A DNA stretch of 64,000 nucleotides from CAWJTV01 sp963845695 (GCA_963845695.1 CAWJTQ010000002.1:744001-808000), one strand, 5' to 3'. Positions 40,039 to 50,056 are shown, counted from the first letter of the stretch. Notes: a model not told the origin generated them from the letters alone. Program-made: numbers and translations.

Positions 40039-40167
40039 CATCCGTTTGCCGAGGTTCTGGGGACACGATACCTCGTTGTCATAACCAGCGTTAATCAGCT
40101 TCGCCAGAGCGGGGCGGCCGGGCTGCCATCCGACACGCATGAGGAAAAAGGTCCCCTGTGCCTGGGG

Positions 40168-42357
40168 CTACGTTGGGAAACCCTCGACCTCGGCTCGAGA
40201 ACGTAGGAACGTCGTCAAAGCGTCGGGCACCCTTCCGGTGACGACGGGCGGGGACCGATCGGGTCGGCGAGGGTACCGTGCGCCGGGAGGGTTACGGGGG
40301 ACCGGGCCTGGCCGGCCGCCACCGAGCGACGGTACGACCGGGCGCTTACCCTCCGTCTGCGTGCGCGTCTTCCGCTCGAGGAGTTCTTCGAGGGCTTTCA
40401 CGGCCTCGCGACAGGATCGGTGCCCGGGGCCGAGCTTCTTCAACAGGATCGCCTGCCCCTCGCGCAGCGCCCGTTCCGCCTCGGGATACTTCCCCGTTGC
40501 GGTGAGGCACTTCCCGAGGTTCACGAGGACATTCCCGCGGAACGAATGGTCTCCGGCCAGGCTCGTCTCCAGCCGGCTCAGGATCGCTTCGGAGCGTTTT
40601 CGTGATTCCTCATACAGGCCGAGGCTGAACAGGACGGCCGCGACCTGGTGTTCCGTCTGGAGCGTCGAAATGTGGTTGGCTCCCAGGACCTTCCGCCGCC
40701 GATCCAGGCACTCGGAAAAGCGGCCCAGCGCCTCCTCCCGGCGCCCCAGGTCCGCGCAGGCCAATGCATGATTATGTTTATATGTAAGAATATAAGGATC
40801 ATATTATCAGACGGTCTGCCCCGCGATCCGCTCGGGCTCCTCGAAGAGCGGCAGCGATTGCGCCGACCGGCCCAAGTCTCGATACAGCAACCCGAGGTTA
40901 TTCAGCGACACCTGCGTGAACTTGTACTCGTCCCCCCAGAGTTTCCGCCGCAATCTCAGCACATTTTCTTCAATCTCCAGGGCTTGATCGAGATTCCCCA
41001 TGTGCCGGTAAAGGGTTCCGAGCTTGGAGTAAGTGTGAACGGTGTCCTCATGTTCCGGCCCGAGGACCTTCTGTTGCAGCTTGTAGGCGTTGATGAGCGC
41101 CCGCTCCGCGTTCGCGAATTCCTCCAGGTGTATGTAGACCTTGCCCAGTTGATCGAGCGACGTCATGGCGGTCGGGTGGACTTCCCCCAGTTCTGCGAGT
41201 GCGATCCGATGAGCCTCGGCGAAGAGGTCGCGGCTCCGCCCGTAGTTCCCGAGATTGAAGTAAACATCCCCGAGCGTGATGTGTACGCGAGCGTTGGCCT
41301 CCGGGGTCTTGATTTGATCCCTCAGCTCCCCCTTGTTGAGCTTCTCGGCCATGCGATCCACCGCCTCACGAAGCGTGATTTCGTGATTCGATTGGCCCGT
41401 CGGGGTCGCCTGGGTGAGGGCTTCCTCCAAGAACAATCGCGACTCTCTGGCCACGAGGGCCTGCTGCGTGGCGTCCTGGCGGGCGGCGCGCTCGCCGAGG
41501 GCGAAGATCGTCGACGCCGCGACGCCCAACGACAGCGCCAGGAAGACCGCCAGGGCCGCCGCCACCAGGACGCGATGACGACGGCGCCTCTCGGCGGCCC
41601 GGACCTCCTGGCGTTCGCGGGCCAGGCGCTCCTGCTGTAGCCGCTCCTGGACGCCGGCAAGATACCCCGCTACCGCCGCGGCCACATCGCCGCCGTCCAC
41701 CGGGCGGTCCGCACGCTCTGGCGCCAGGCACTTCAGGGCCAGTCGGATCAGCCCCGAATCCGCCCCGCAGCCCTCCAGCCGGTGACCTCCTCCAGGCGGC
41801 CCTCGATCGCCCGGAGCCGGCCCGACATCGAGTCCGGGCCGATAAAGGGCGGCCGGCCGGTCAGGATCTCGCACAGGATGGCCCCCAGGCCGAACACATC
41901 CGAGCGTCGATTCACCTCCGCTTGAGGAGCACCTTGACGGCCAGGTCGCGGCCCAGGGCGACGTCGCGCCCCTTGAGGATGACCCCATGCCCCCGCGGGC
42001 GATCTCGCCGAACAGATGGAGCCGCACCGGTGCATCGTCGACCGCGGTCATGCCGGGCGAGCCCGGCCAGGCCATCGGCCCGTCCGGGCCTCCTGGCTCG
42101 ATGGTGCTTACCACGACCCGGGGTATCACGTCCAGCGATGCGGTCGCGGCCCGCGTGACCACGGCATCCCCCTGGGCTCCGTCGGTATCCGGGAGCCAAC
42201 GACCCGGCAGGCTGCCGAGCAGGCGGTCCAGCGCCCGCTGGCAGGCCGGGCAGCCGCCGATATGATCGTCGATCCGCTCGGCGTCCGCGCCGGCGAGCCG
42301 GTCCTGAAGGAAGTCCCGCAGGGCCGATTCATCTGGGCAGGCTTGGGGAAGCGTCAT
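40168..42357 (-). pseudogene. Zinc-finger Ser/Thr kinase, catalytic core deleted and C-terminus split
   Basis: The start matches the kinase at 24781 almost exactly (CPDESALRDFLQ ... DHIGGCPACQRAL). The kinase domain begins (FGEIARGGMGVILKGRD, VKVLLKRR) but at about 41925 jumps to RRSDVFGLGAILCEILTGRPPF. Roughly 150 residues with the HRD and DFG motifs are gone. Further frame shifts occur near 42030 and 41750. A transmembrane helix (HRVLVAAALAVFLALSLGVAA) and kinesin-light-chain-type TPR repeats follow. The TPR region is cut by a stop at 40807 and an AT-rich insert (about 40763-40806), after which it resumes (ALACADLGRREEALGRFSE) to 40168. It cannot be an active kinase. Confidence 0.85.
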
Positions 42358-42946
42358 CGCGGCACTCCTGGATCACCATCCGCTTGATGCGATCGGCCGC
42401 CTTGTAAACCGCGCCGACGGTGAGGCCCAGCTCCGTGGCGACTTCCGCGGCCGGCCGCCGCTCGAGCATCCGCTGGCAGAAGGCGGCCCAGCTCGCCGGC
42501 TCCACCCTGGCGCGGACCCGTTCGAGCACTTCGGCCTCCCACGCCGCCGTCCGGCGCTCGACGGCGACGCTCAGCTCCTCCACGGCCTCGGGGCCCGGGA
42601 GGTCACCCAACCGCTCCAGGGCGGTCGAGCCGCCCACCCCCCCGGGCTCGGGTCGGCGCCGCTGGCGCCGCCGGCGGTCGGCCAGGACGTGACGAACCAC
42701 CGTCTTCAGCCAGCTCCGAAATCGCCCGCGATCCGGTTTGTGCTCGTGGCGTGGCAAGGCCTCGAGCAACTTGATCAGGATCTCCTGGGTCAGGTCCTCG
42801 GCGGCATGGAGGTCGAGGCCGTAGCGCCGGCCCCAGCCAAGGATCACGTCCCGGTAGCCGGCCTGGAACACGGCCCAGGCATCCTCGCGGCGGCCCTCTT
42901 CGCCCAGGGCCTGGAGCAACGACAGGTGCGTCGATGGGATGCTCAT
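42329..42946 (-). CDS. ECF sigma factor
   Basis: A 205-residue sigma-70-like factor. Region 2 includes DAWAVFQAGYRDVILGWGRRYGLDLHAAEDLTQEILIKLLEAL and the DNA-contacting RGRFRSWLKTVVRHVLADRRRR. Region 4 includes FCQRMLERRPAAEVATELGLTVGAVYKAADRIKRMV. It would direct RNA polymerase to an unknown set of promoters. GGAGG precedes the ATG. Its end overlaps the start of the zinc-finger kinase by about 29 bases, the usual layout of kinase-linked ECF pairs. The frame is intact, in contrast to its partner kinase and to its deleted paralogue at 24559. Confidence 0.9.
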   Translation of the reverse strand: MSIPSTHLSLLQALGEEGRREDAWAVFQAGYRDVILGWGRRYGLDLHAAEDLTQEILIKLLEALPRHEHKPDRGRFRSWLKTVVRHVLADRRRRQRRRPEPGGVGGSTALERLGDLPGPEAVEELSVAVERRTAAWEAEVLERVRARVEPASWAAFCQRMLERRPAAEVATELGLTVGAVYKAADRIKRMVIQECRDDASPSLPR

Positions 42947-43587
42947 GAGGAGATCCTCCGGACGAATCGGCGCGGTTCCTCCCCGGCTTCAGTGCGTCGA
43001 GGGCGGAACCTCAAGCGATTAGGGCCGACGGCACGGCGAGATCGCCCGAAAACTCATCGGCGTCGGGCTGGCCTGTCGGGTGCCGCGCAGCCCCTCCGCG
43101 CGTCCTGGGGCATCCTTTCACGCCGATCGCTGGCCCAGACGTGCGCGCCTGGGAAGTCGCGGAGAGGAGTCCGCACGCACGGTTGCCTCGGGCTCGGAAT
43201 CACCATGGAGCGATATTTTAACAACGTCGCCTGATCACCGCGAGAGGGGGCCGGCCCGTCGCGATAGGTCATCCGGCGTAGAGTTCGCACGCGCCATGCC
43301 GCGTTGCGCCGCTTCGCTCTGATCGACCGACGCACCTACGAAGTATACTCGCGGCTCGATGCCATTCTATACGTTTGTCACCCTTAAGTTGTGGGCAGTT
43401 ACACAGAATAACCAGAAGTATAAATAGCTAAATATTTTATTTATTATATTGACGACGATGAATCGAAGATTCGGTTGACACACCTGTTCCTTCACCTGTT
43501 AGCAGGTGCACGGCCCTCGAGCGTTTCACGCTGGGTTCGTGCCTGCGCCACACCAGCGCCGTGGTGTGTAAGTCATTCGTGAAGCGT
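42947..43587. other. Intergenic region with an AT-rich island
   Basis: The part next to the sigma gene (42947-43125) is the inverted copy of 24378-24558. From about 43370 to 43475 the sequence becomes strikingly AT-rich (for example ATAGCTAAATATTTTATTTA), unlike the rest of the window. It also has a perfect hairpin CACCTG-TTAG-CAGGTG at 43494-43509. No gene was recognised. Confidence 0.55.
43549..43568 (-). terminator. Hairpin after rtcB
   Basis: CACACCA at 43549-43555 pairs with TGGTGTG at 43562-43568 over a GCGCCG loop, 20 bases past the rtcB stop. There is no T-run, so if it terminates transcription it does so weakly. Confidence 0.35.
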
Positions 43588-45057
43588 CTAGCCCTTGATC
43601 ACGCCCACGGGCCGGAGCCGGGCGACCTTCTTGGAGATGCCGACCTTGTCCACGACATCCACCACATGATCGACATCCTTGTAAGCGGCGGGCTGTTCCT
43701 CAGCAAGACCCTTGTGGCCTCGGGCGCGGGCGATGATGCCGATGGCGTCGAGTTCCCGGTCGATCCGCCGCCCCGCCGCCAGCTTGACCGCCGCGGTGCG
43801 GCTCATCAACCGCCCGGCGCCGTGGCAGGTCGTGCCAAACGAGTGTTCCATACTGCCCTGCTGGCCGACCAGCACCCAACTCGCCGTGCCCATGCTTCCG
43901 GGGATGATGACCGGCTGACCGATCGCTTTGTAGGGCAGCGGGACCTCGGGATGGCCCGGAGGGAATGCCCGCGTCGCCCCTTTGCGATGGACGCAGACCT
44001 GCTTCGACACTCCGTGGCCGACGGCGTGCTCCTCGAACTTGGCGATGTTGTGGGCGACGTCATAGACCAGCTCCATGCCCAGCTCTTCCCAGGATTTGCC
44101 GAAGACCTGCGCGAAGACCTCGCGCGCCTGGTGAGCCAGGAGCTGCCGGTTGCACCAGGCGAAGTTAGCCGCCGCGCACATCGCACCCAGGTACGTCTGA
44201 CCCTCGGGGCTCCGCACCGGTGCGCAGGCGAGCTGCCAGTCGGGTAGCTCGAAGCCATACCGCTTCGGGGCATTCTTGAACGTCCCCAGGTAGTCGTCGC
44301 AGACCTGGTATCCCAGCCCACGAGAGCCGGAGTGGATCAACACCGTGATCTGCCCTTCGCGCAGGCCCATCACCGCGGCGGCGACCGGGTCGAGCACGCG
44401 ATCAACGACCTGGACCTCGAGGAAATGGTTGCCTGAGCCGAGCGTCCCACACTGATCGTAGCCTCGTGTGATGGCGCGATCGCTGACCCGCGACGGATCG
44501 GCGCCGTCGAGACGGCCGCCGGCCTCGGTGAAATCAAGGTCGCGCTCGGTGCCATAACCCTCACTCACCACATAGGCCGATCCCTGCTCCATCAGCCGGG
44601 TCAGCTTGGGCTTGTCGAAGAGGTACTTCCCACTCTGACCCACGCCGGTGGGGATGTCGCGGAAGAGCTGTTCCACCAGTGGCCTGATGCGGTCCTTCGC
44701 CTCGCTCCACTGAAGCTCGGTCCGCAGCAGCCGGACGCCGCAGTTGATGTCGTAGCCGACCCCGCCCGGCGAGATGACTCCCCCTTCCTCCGGGTCGGTC
44801 GCCGCCACGCCGCCGATGCAGAAGCCGTATCCCCAGTGAATGTCCGGCATGGCGAGGCTGGCCATCTGGATGCCTGGGAGCGTGGCCACGTTCGCAACCT
44901 GTTCGGGCCCCTGGTCCTTCTTGATCTGCTCGATCAGGGTCTCGTCGGCGAAGATGATGCCGTCAACCCGCATGTCCGGGCGATAACTCTTCGGGATTCG
45001 CCACTGACACGGGCCGACTGGTTCCAGCGGCCCGGTGTATCCACCCTTTTGACTCAT
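43588..45057 (-). CDS. rtcB: RNA-splicing ligase RtcB
   Basis: The 489-residue protein has the family motifs in order: PDIHWGYGFCIGG, GGVGYDINCGVRLL with the metal-binding cysteine, LGSGNHFLEVQ, HSGSRGLG, the GMP-site stretch SMGTASWVLVG, and GTTCHGAGR with the histidine that takes GMP. RtcB joins RNA ends with 2',3'-cyclic phosphate to 5'-OH, using GTP and manganese, in tRNA repair or RNA healing. I chose the ATG at 45057 (MSQKGGYTG) with GGAG nine bases before it; the open frame to 45303 has no homology. No archease or RtcA is adjacent. The frame is intact. Confidence 0.95.
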   Translation of the reverse strand: MSQKGGYTGPLEPVGPCQWRIPKSYRPDMRVDGIIFADETLIEQIKKDQGPEQVANVATLPGIQMASLAMPDIHWGYGFCIGGVAATDPEEGGVISPGGVGYDINCGVRLLRTELQWSEAKDRIRPLVEQLFRDIPTGVGQSGKYLFDKPKLTRLMEQGSAYVVSEGYGTERDLDFTEAGGRLDGADPSRVSDRAITRGYDQCGTLGSGNHFLEVQVVDRVLDPVAAAVMGLREGQITVLIHSGSRGLGYQVCDDYLGTFKNAPKRYGFELPDWQLACAPVRSPEGQTYLGAMCAAANFAWCNRQLLAHQAREVFAQVFGKSWEELGMELVYDVAHNIAKFEEHAVGHGVSKQVCVHRKGATRAFPPGHPEVPLPYKAIGQPVIIPGSMGTASWVLVGQQGSMEHSFGTTCHGAGRLMSRTAAVKLAAGRRIDRELDAIGIIARARGHKGLAEEQPAAYKDVDHVVDVVDKVGISKKVARLRPVGVIKG

Positions 45058-45242
45058 CGGTTTCGACTCCTGACTGGGTCCGGCACGTCGCTCGAGGTTT
45101 CTTCCCATGATAACCAGAGCGCAACACCAAAGCGCGGGCACGGGTTCACGGATCAGGAGGCGGTGTCCTTGCCGGGTCTTGGAGAAGCAACTATCATGCA
45201 ATGATCCTGGAAACCATCCGAGCCTTTTCGGAAGGAGCACAG

Positions 45243-45683
45243 TCATGCCAGCCCGAGGAGTCATCGGAGTGGGACGATTCCACGTCGAGCTTGAGGTTGC
45301 CAACTACGGGGACTTGGCCCTCACCCAGCGCGGCTTGATGCCGCCGGACCAGGTTCGCCGTGAGAAGATCCAGGGCATGGTCGATACCGGGGCGATGCAA
45401 TTGGTGCTGCCCGAGGCCGTCGTGAAACGGCTGGGCCTGACTCTGGGCGAACCAGTCCAGGTTCGCTATGCCGACGGCCGCAAGGCCCGCCGCCGGAGGG
45501 TCACGGGGGTCTCCGTCCAGCTCCTGGGACGCGACGGCGTGTTCACGGCCATCAGAGAACCGAAACGCGAGAAGCGCGCTCGTGGGAGCGATCGTGCTCG
45601 AGGACCTCGACCTGCTGGTCGATTGCGTGACCCAGAAGGTCATCCCCCGCGATCCAAGCGGCGCAATCTACGAGATCGAATGA
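45243..45683 (+). CDS. Clan AA retropepsin-like aspartic protease (frameshifted)
   Basis: A strong GGAAGGAG precedes the ATG. The protein has a short strand-rich start (VGRFHVELEVANYGD) and the catalytic motif GMVDTGAMQLVLPEAVVKRLGL, a DTG-type site. After a one-base correction at 45572 it continues ESALVGAIVLEDLDLLVDCVTQKVIP, the second hallmark of single-domain retropepsin-like proteases. Length is about 145 residues. It would act as a dimer. Such small bacterial proteases are common beside toxin or uncharacterised genes, and the target is unknown. It is divergent from rtcB. Confidence 0.75.
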
Positions 45684-45860
45684 ACCCCCGGTTTCGGATA
45701 GCGAGAAGATCTTCCCAAGTCCCCGAGGCTGGCCCCGCAGCGCCAGAGGGACCTTCGTCAACGGCTATAATGGATGTCGCTTGGGTCGCCGACCATTGAG
45801 AGATGAGTCCATCCCGGCTCTTGCATTTTTTGTCCTTTCTTGATCTGACGATTTTTTTTC

Positions 45861-45890
45861 TTGACAGGACGTGAGTTGCCTCACATCTTA
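45861..45890 (+). promoter_or_regulatory. Possible promoter with a palindrome filling its spacer
   Basis: TTGACA at 45861-45866 and ATCTTA at 45885-45890 are 18 bases apart. The spacer contains GTGAG-TTGC-CTCAC (45871-45884), a palindrome that could bind a dimeric repressor. A run of eight T lies just upstream. It points toward the gene at 46168, 278 bases on. The prediction rests on pattern only. Confidence 0.3.
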
Positions 45891-46076
45891 ACAAGAGTGT
45901 CGATATTAGGCTGCGGATGCCAAAGCTGTCACGATTCCTGATCGTCGGGTCGCCCTGCATAAGGGACCTGGCTCATGGCGCCACGCTATGCGCATTGCAT
46001 CGACATTTCTCGGTGCTTCCCGCGTCGTCGCCATAGTCTGGTGGCTGACTCCTACCGACATTCTTCTCGGATCGCA

Positions 46077-46094
46077 CTGGTCGAATTCGACCAG
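46077..46094. promoter_or_regulatory. Perfect 18-bp palindrome
   Basis: CTGGTCGAATTCGACCAG reads the same on both strands. It lies 73 bases upstream of the two-gene exported module and is the size of an operator for a dimeric regulator. A small hairpin CTCCC-AAATA-GGGAG follows at 46109-46123. No bound protein can be named. Confidence 0.35.
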
Positions 46095-46167
46095 CGGCAA
46101 CCAGAGCCGCTCCCAAATAGGGAGGTAGTTTCGCACCTGATCCTAATACCGCCGGGAGGGAAGCGCG

Positions 46168-46637
46168 ATGACAACCGATAGAATACGAGGGATCCAAGCC
46201 GCTGCCGCGCGCTGGTCGTCGGCCTGATTGCAGCGACCGCGTTGGGAGGTTCCTGCCTGGTGTCGCAGGACACGTCCGTCGAAAGTGTCTGGTATTCCCA
46301 AAATAACGCCTATGTGCAGGATGTCCAATGGAAATGGACTGAAACCCTCGCGTGCTCAAGCGGTACGAACTACCCGAACATCTGCCACGCATGCCCCTCG
46401 GCGATTTGGTGGCAGTGGAACGGCACGGTCTGGGTCCAGGGATGGACTTGGTCCCTCAGTGGAGGTGCGTCGTGGCAACCACAGTGCGGTGCGACAGTGC
46501 CCTTCACCGTGGGTTATCTTGACCTACTCTATTGGCCCGCGGGGTACTACGACCTCGAACACATCGTCTGGGGCAATAGCGTTTGCGGGACTCAGATTGT
46601 CGATTCTAATCATTACGTCACGATTACCAATCCCTAA
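46168..46637 (+). CDS. Unrecognised exported protein (frameshifted in the signal peptide)
   Basis: A strong GGGAGGG stands before the ATG at 46168 (MTTDRIRGIQAAAA). After restoring one base near 46208 the frame continues LVVGLIAATALGGSCLVSQ, completing a signal peptide. The mature part is about 110 residues, rich in tryptophan, tyrosine and paired cysteines (ACSSGTNYPNICHACP), and ends at 46637. No domain is recognised. Disulphide bonds outside the cytoplasm are likely. It forms a two-gene unit with the next gene, 15 bases downstream. Confidence 0.6.
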
Positions 46638-46652
46638 CGAGGGGAGCCAATC

Positions 46653-47156
46653 ATGCGTGCGAAGCTGGCGAGGAAGTGGGTTGTCGGCATGGTGCTGTTG
46701 CTGGGCTTGATTACCGTGGCCGGCGGCTGGGCGGCGAAGCGACACCGCACCACCCCCAATTGGCGAAAGGCCCCTGACCTGACCCCGAGCCTGAGCGTGA
46801 AGGCCAGCTCGCCTGCGTCTGGCGTGATCGCCTTCCAGGCCGCTGGCACCGTGACTCATCCCTTCCGCAACCCGGTCCTCGGCTGGCGGGTCGTCGTGAC
46901 TCGCATCGGCGATGTCGGAGAAGCCGGTGTGGCGTTCCGCGAGGAATACTGGGACCAGCGGCATACAACCCGCGCCCGCAAGGGCGTCGAGGCCCGGCCA
47001 GCGCTCGACGAGCGGGTGCCATTCCGCGTACCTGCCGGTACGTATCACGTGTTCGTATCCTTACGCGAGGATGCTGGCGAGGTCTCGGCGTTCGGGGACG
47101 CTCTCGACACGTCGCACAACGTGGCCGGTTTATCAACATATGTTGATGTGAAGTGA
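46653..47156 (+). CDS. Unrecognised membrane-anchored or exported protein
   Basis: GAGGGGAG precedes the ATG, 15 bases after the stop of the gene at 46168. The 167-residue product begins with an N-terminal signal or anchor (KWVVGMVLLLGLITVAGGWAA). A beta-rich domain follows, with ASGVIAFQAAGTVTHPFRN and VPAGTYHVFVSL, which could be an Ig-like or C2-like sandwich. No family is recognised. The short spacing says it is co-expressed with the cysteine-rich exported protein, so they may act together at the cell surface. Confidence 0.65.
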   Translation: MRAKLARKWVVGMVLLLGLITVAGGWAAKRHRTTPNWRKAPDLTPSLSVKASSPASGVIAFQAAGTVTHPFRNPVLGWRVVVTRIGDVGEAGVAFREEYWDQRHTTRARKGVEARPALDERVPFRVPAGTYHVFVSLREDAGEVSAFGDALDTSHNVAGLSTYVDVK

Positions 47157-47180
47157 CCAACGACACCGGGGCCGACCGGT

Positions 47181-49961
47181 TTACCCCGTCGGCGCGACGT
47201 TACTCAGCGCCCGGGCCAGCACCTGTCCTGTCGGCGTGGCAGACCGGGCGACGTCTTCCGGCGTTCCCTCCGCGACGACCCGGCCGCCATCTGCTCCCGA
47301 GCCCAGTCCGAGGTCGATGATCCAATCGGCGAAGAGCATGAGCGCCGAGCTATGCGTGATCGCGATCACCGAATGGCCGCGATCGACCAGAGCGTTCAGG
47401 GCCTCGAGCAGCTTCAGGATATCGAGGGGGTGTAGGCCGGCGGTTGGCTCGTCGAGGAGGAAGAGGGTGTGCGGGGCCGCCGAAGCACGGCGGAGCGCGG
47501 CCAGTGATCGGCCCAGGAAGCTCGCCAGCTTCAGCCGCTGCGCCTCGCCTCCCGAGAGCGTCGACGCTGGCTGGCCCAGCTTCAGGTAATCCAGTCCGAT
47601 GTCGAGCATCGGACGGAGCCGGGCCTGGATCCTCGGCCGATGTCGGAAGAACGCAAACGCCTCCCGCGCCGTCAGGTCGAGGACCTCGGCGATATTCCGG
47701 CCGCGGTAGGTGACCTCGAGGATCTCGGGACGATAGCGCGTGCCCCGACATTCCGGGCATCGGATCATTACGTCGGGGAGGAACTGCATGTCGATGGTCT
47801 GGAAACCATCACCCTGGCACGCGTTACAGCGTCCTCCTTCGACGTTGAAGCTGAACTTCCCCGCATCGTAGTTCCGCAGCTTCGCTTCGTGGGTCGCGGC
47901 GAAGGTCTTGCGGATCTCGTCGAAGATCTTGAGGGACGTCACCGGGTTCGACCGGGCGGACCGCGCCAGCGGTGATTGATCCAGGAAGACGGCCTCGGCG
48001 AGATGCTCGGTTCCGGTCAAGTCGTCGTAGGGCCCCGCGATCCCCGCCTCGCCGGTCATCTTATCTCGGAGCGCAGGGTACAGCGTCTCCGCGATGAGCG
48101 TGCTCTTGCCCGCTCCGCTGACGCCGGTCACGGTGCAGAGGACACCCAGCGGGAAGGTCACGTCGATCGACTGGAGGTTGTTGCCGCGGGCACCGGTCAG
48201 CGTGACCGCTCGTCGTGTGATCGGGCGCCGGGATACGGGGATGGGCGACCGCTTCCGATCGCTCAGGAAGTCGGCGGTCGCCGATCCCTCCGCGCTCGCG
48301 AAGTTCGTGATCGGGCCGGAGAAAACCAGACGGCCCCCGGACTCGCCGGCCCCGGGTCCCAGGTCCACCACATGATCCGACGCGCGGATCACCTCGGCGT
48401 CATGCTCGACGACCACCAACGTATTGCCGCGGTCGCGAAGCCGTTGAAGAGCCGATGTCAGGCGGCCGATCTCGTGGGGATGGAGTCCGATCGTGGGCTC
48501 GTCGAGTACGTAGAGCGTGTTGACCAGTCCCGAGCCCAGCGCCTTGGTCAGGACGACCCGCTGGAGCTCCCCCCGGAAAGGCTGCGCGCCGCACGGTCGA
48601 GGGTCAGGTAATCCAGCCCGATCTCCGCGAGGTAGTCCAGGCGATTCTCGACCTGGACGAGAAGCCCGGCGGCCACCGGCTGACGTCGCATCGCATCGAG
48701 GCCGGACAGAAAGGCTCGGGTTTCGCGGATCGTCATCGCCGACAGCTCAGCGATGTTCCGGCCCGCGAGCCGGACGGCCAGTGCCTCGGGACGCAGCCGC
48801 GCCCCATGGCAGGCCGGACACCTCTGAGATCGCCTCCACCGGCTAAGAAAGACCCGGACGTGCGGCTTATACGCCTGGCGCTCGAGTGCTCGCGCGAAGC
48901 CCTTCAGTCCTGTGAACCCCGTCTCCGGGACTCCCTCGACGAGCCTCCGAAGTGATTCGGGCGCAAGCTGTCGAAAGGGGACGTCAACCGGGATGTCGAT
49001 CCGGGGCTCGGCGTCGAGCAATTCCTGGAGATAGCCCCGATAACCGGGCGTCGACCAGGGCGCGATCGCGCCCTCGCGAATCGTCTTCGAATCGTCCGGC
49101 ACGATCCGGGCCAGGTCGAGCTCGGTCGTCTGGCCCAGTCCCTCACAGATCCGGCAAGCTCCCAGCGAGCCGTTGAACCGGAACAGGTTCGGTTGCGGTT
49201 CGAGATGGTCGGTCCCGCATCGGCTGCAACGCCAGCCGCGGAGGTAGGTCGAACGCTTGACCGCCGACGAGGACTCGGCAACGGCCCAGCCCTTTGACGA
49301 AGGCGGATTCGATCGAATCGGTGCGGCGCTCGGGCGGGTCCTTCCCCCGAACCAGCCGATCCACGATCACGTCAACTGAGGAGTCCTCAGGGAGCGTCAC
49401 GTTTGGATCATCGAGTCGGACGACCTGCCCGGCCCAGGTCACGCGTGCGAACCCCTGAGCGCGGAGCGATTGCCCGAGCACCGTGCGATCGGTCTCCGGA
49501 CGGAGATCGAGCGGAAAGGCGATCTCGTAGCGCGTCCCATCGGGCATCGCGTCTATGGCTCGCGAGACGGTCGACGGCGTGGCCGGGCTCACCGGCTCGC
49601 CGCATCGTCGGCAGACCACGTCCCCGGCTCGTGCGTAGAGGAGCCCGAGTGCGTCGTGGATTTCGGTGATGGTGCCAACCGTGCTGCGGCCGGAATGCCG
49701 TCCATGGGACGGCACCACCGCAATGGCCGGAGGGATCCCCTCGATCCGGTCCGCATCCGGCTTGTCCAGCTTCTCGAGGAACTGTCGCGTATAAGCCGAG
49801 AACGTCTCGACGTAGCGACGTTGTCCCTCCGCGTAGATCGTGTCGATCGCCAACGAACTCTTGCCGGAGCCGCTGACACCCGTCACGACGATCCAACGAT
49901 TCAAAGGCAGATCGAGGTCGATCCCCTTGAGGTTGTGAGTGCGAAGCCCACGAAGCCTCAT
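47181..49961 (-). CDS. uvrA: UvrA excinuclease ATPase (two frame breaks)
   Basis: The start MRLRGLRTHNLKGIDLDLPLNR leads to the first Walker A (GVSGSGKSSLAID). Then come a zinc pair (CRRCGEP), a second zinc pair (CSRCGTDH ... CRICEGLG), the first ABC signature (SLSGGE), and DEPTIGLHP. The second half has Walker A GVSGAGKSTLI, the zinc finger RCNACQGDGFQT ... CPECRGTRY, LSGGEAQRLKLASFL and DEPTAGLHP. Breaks are at about 49243 (one extra base, before LLRGWRC) and 48569-48574 (one G lost from a run of seven). Repaired length is about 927 residues. UvrA finds DNA damage with UvrB in nucleotide excision repair. A UvrA2-type paralogue cannot be excluded. Confidence 0.9.
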
Positions 49962-50056
49962 GTGGCGAGTGGCGAGTGGCGAGTGGCGAGTGGCAAGACA
50001 AGACAAATGCATCTCTCCTCTTGCCACTGGCCACGACGACGCCACTCGCCACTCAC
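49962..50056. repeat. GTGGCGA short tandem repeats with an inverted copy
   Basis: GTGGCGA is repeated four times from 49962 to about 49994. About 25 bases later the complementary motif runs from 50020 to 50056 (GCCACTCGCCACTCAC). The array lies directly upstream of the uvrA start and could form a hairpin in the leader. Similar heptamer repeats (GGCAAGTGGCAAG) occur at 54360. Confidence 0.6.

Noticed and set aside
45107..45799. A 230-residue reading of the aspartic protease gene
   Set aside because: The extra N-terminus overlaps rtcB's upstream region without a binding site, and the C-terminus is out of frame after 45572.
47181..49961. Three separate ABC-type ATPase genes
   Set aside because: The three frames join end to end into one UvrA with both ATPase halves and zinc fingers; the breaks are single-base.
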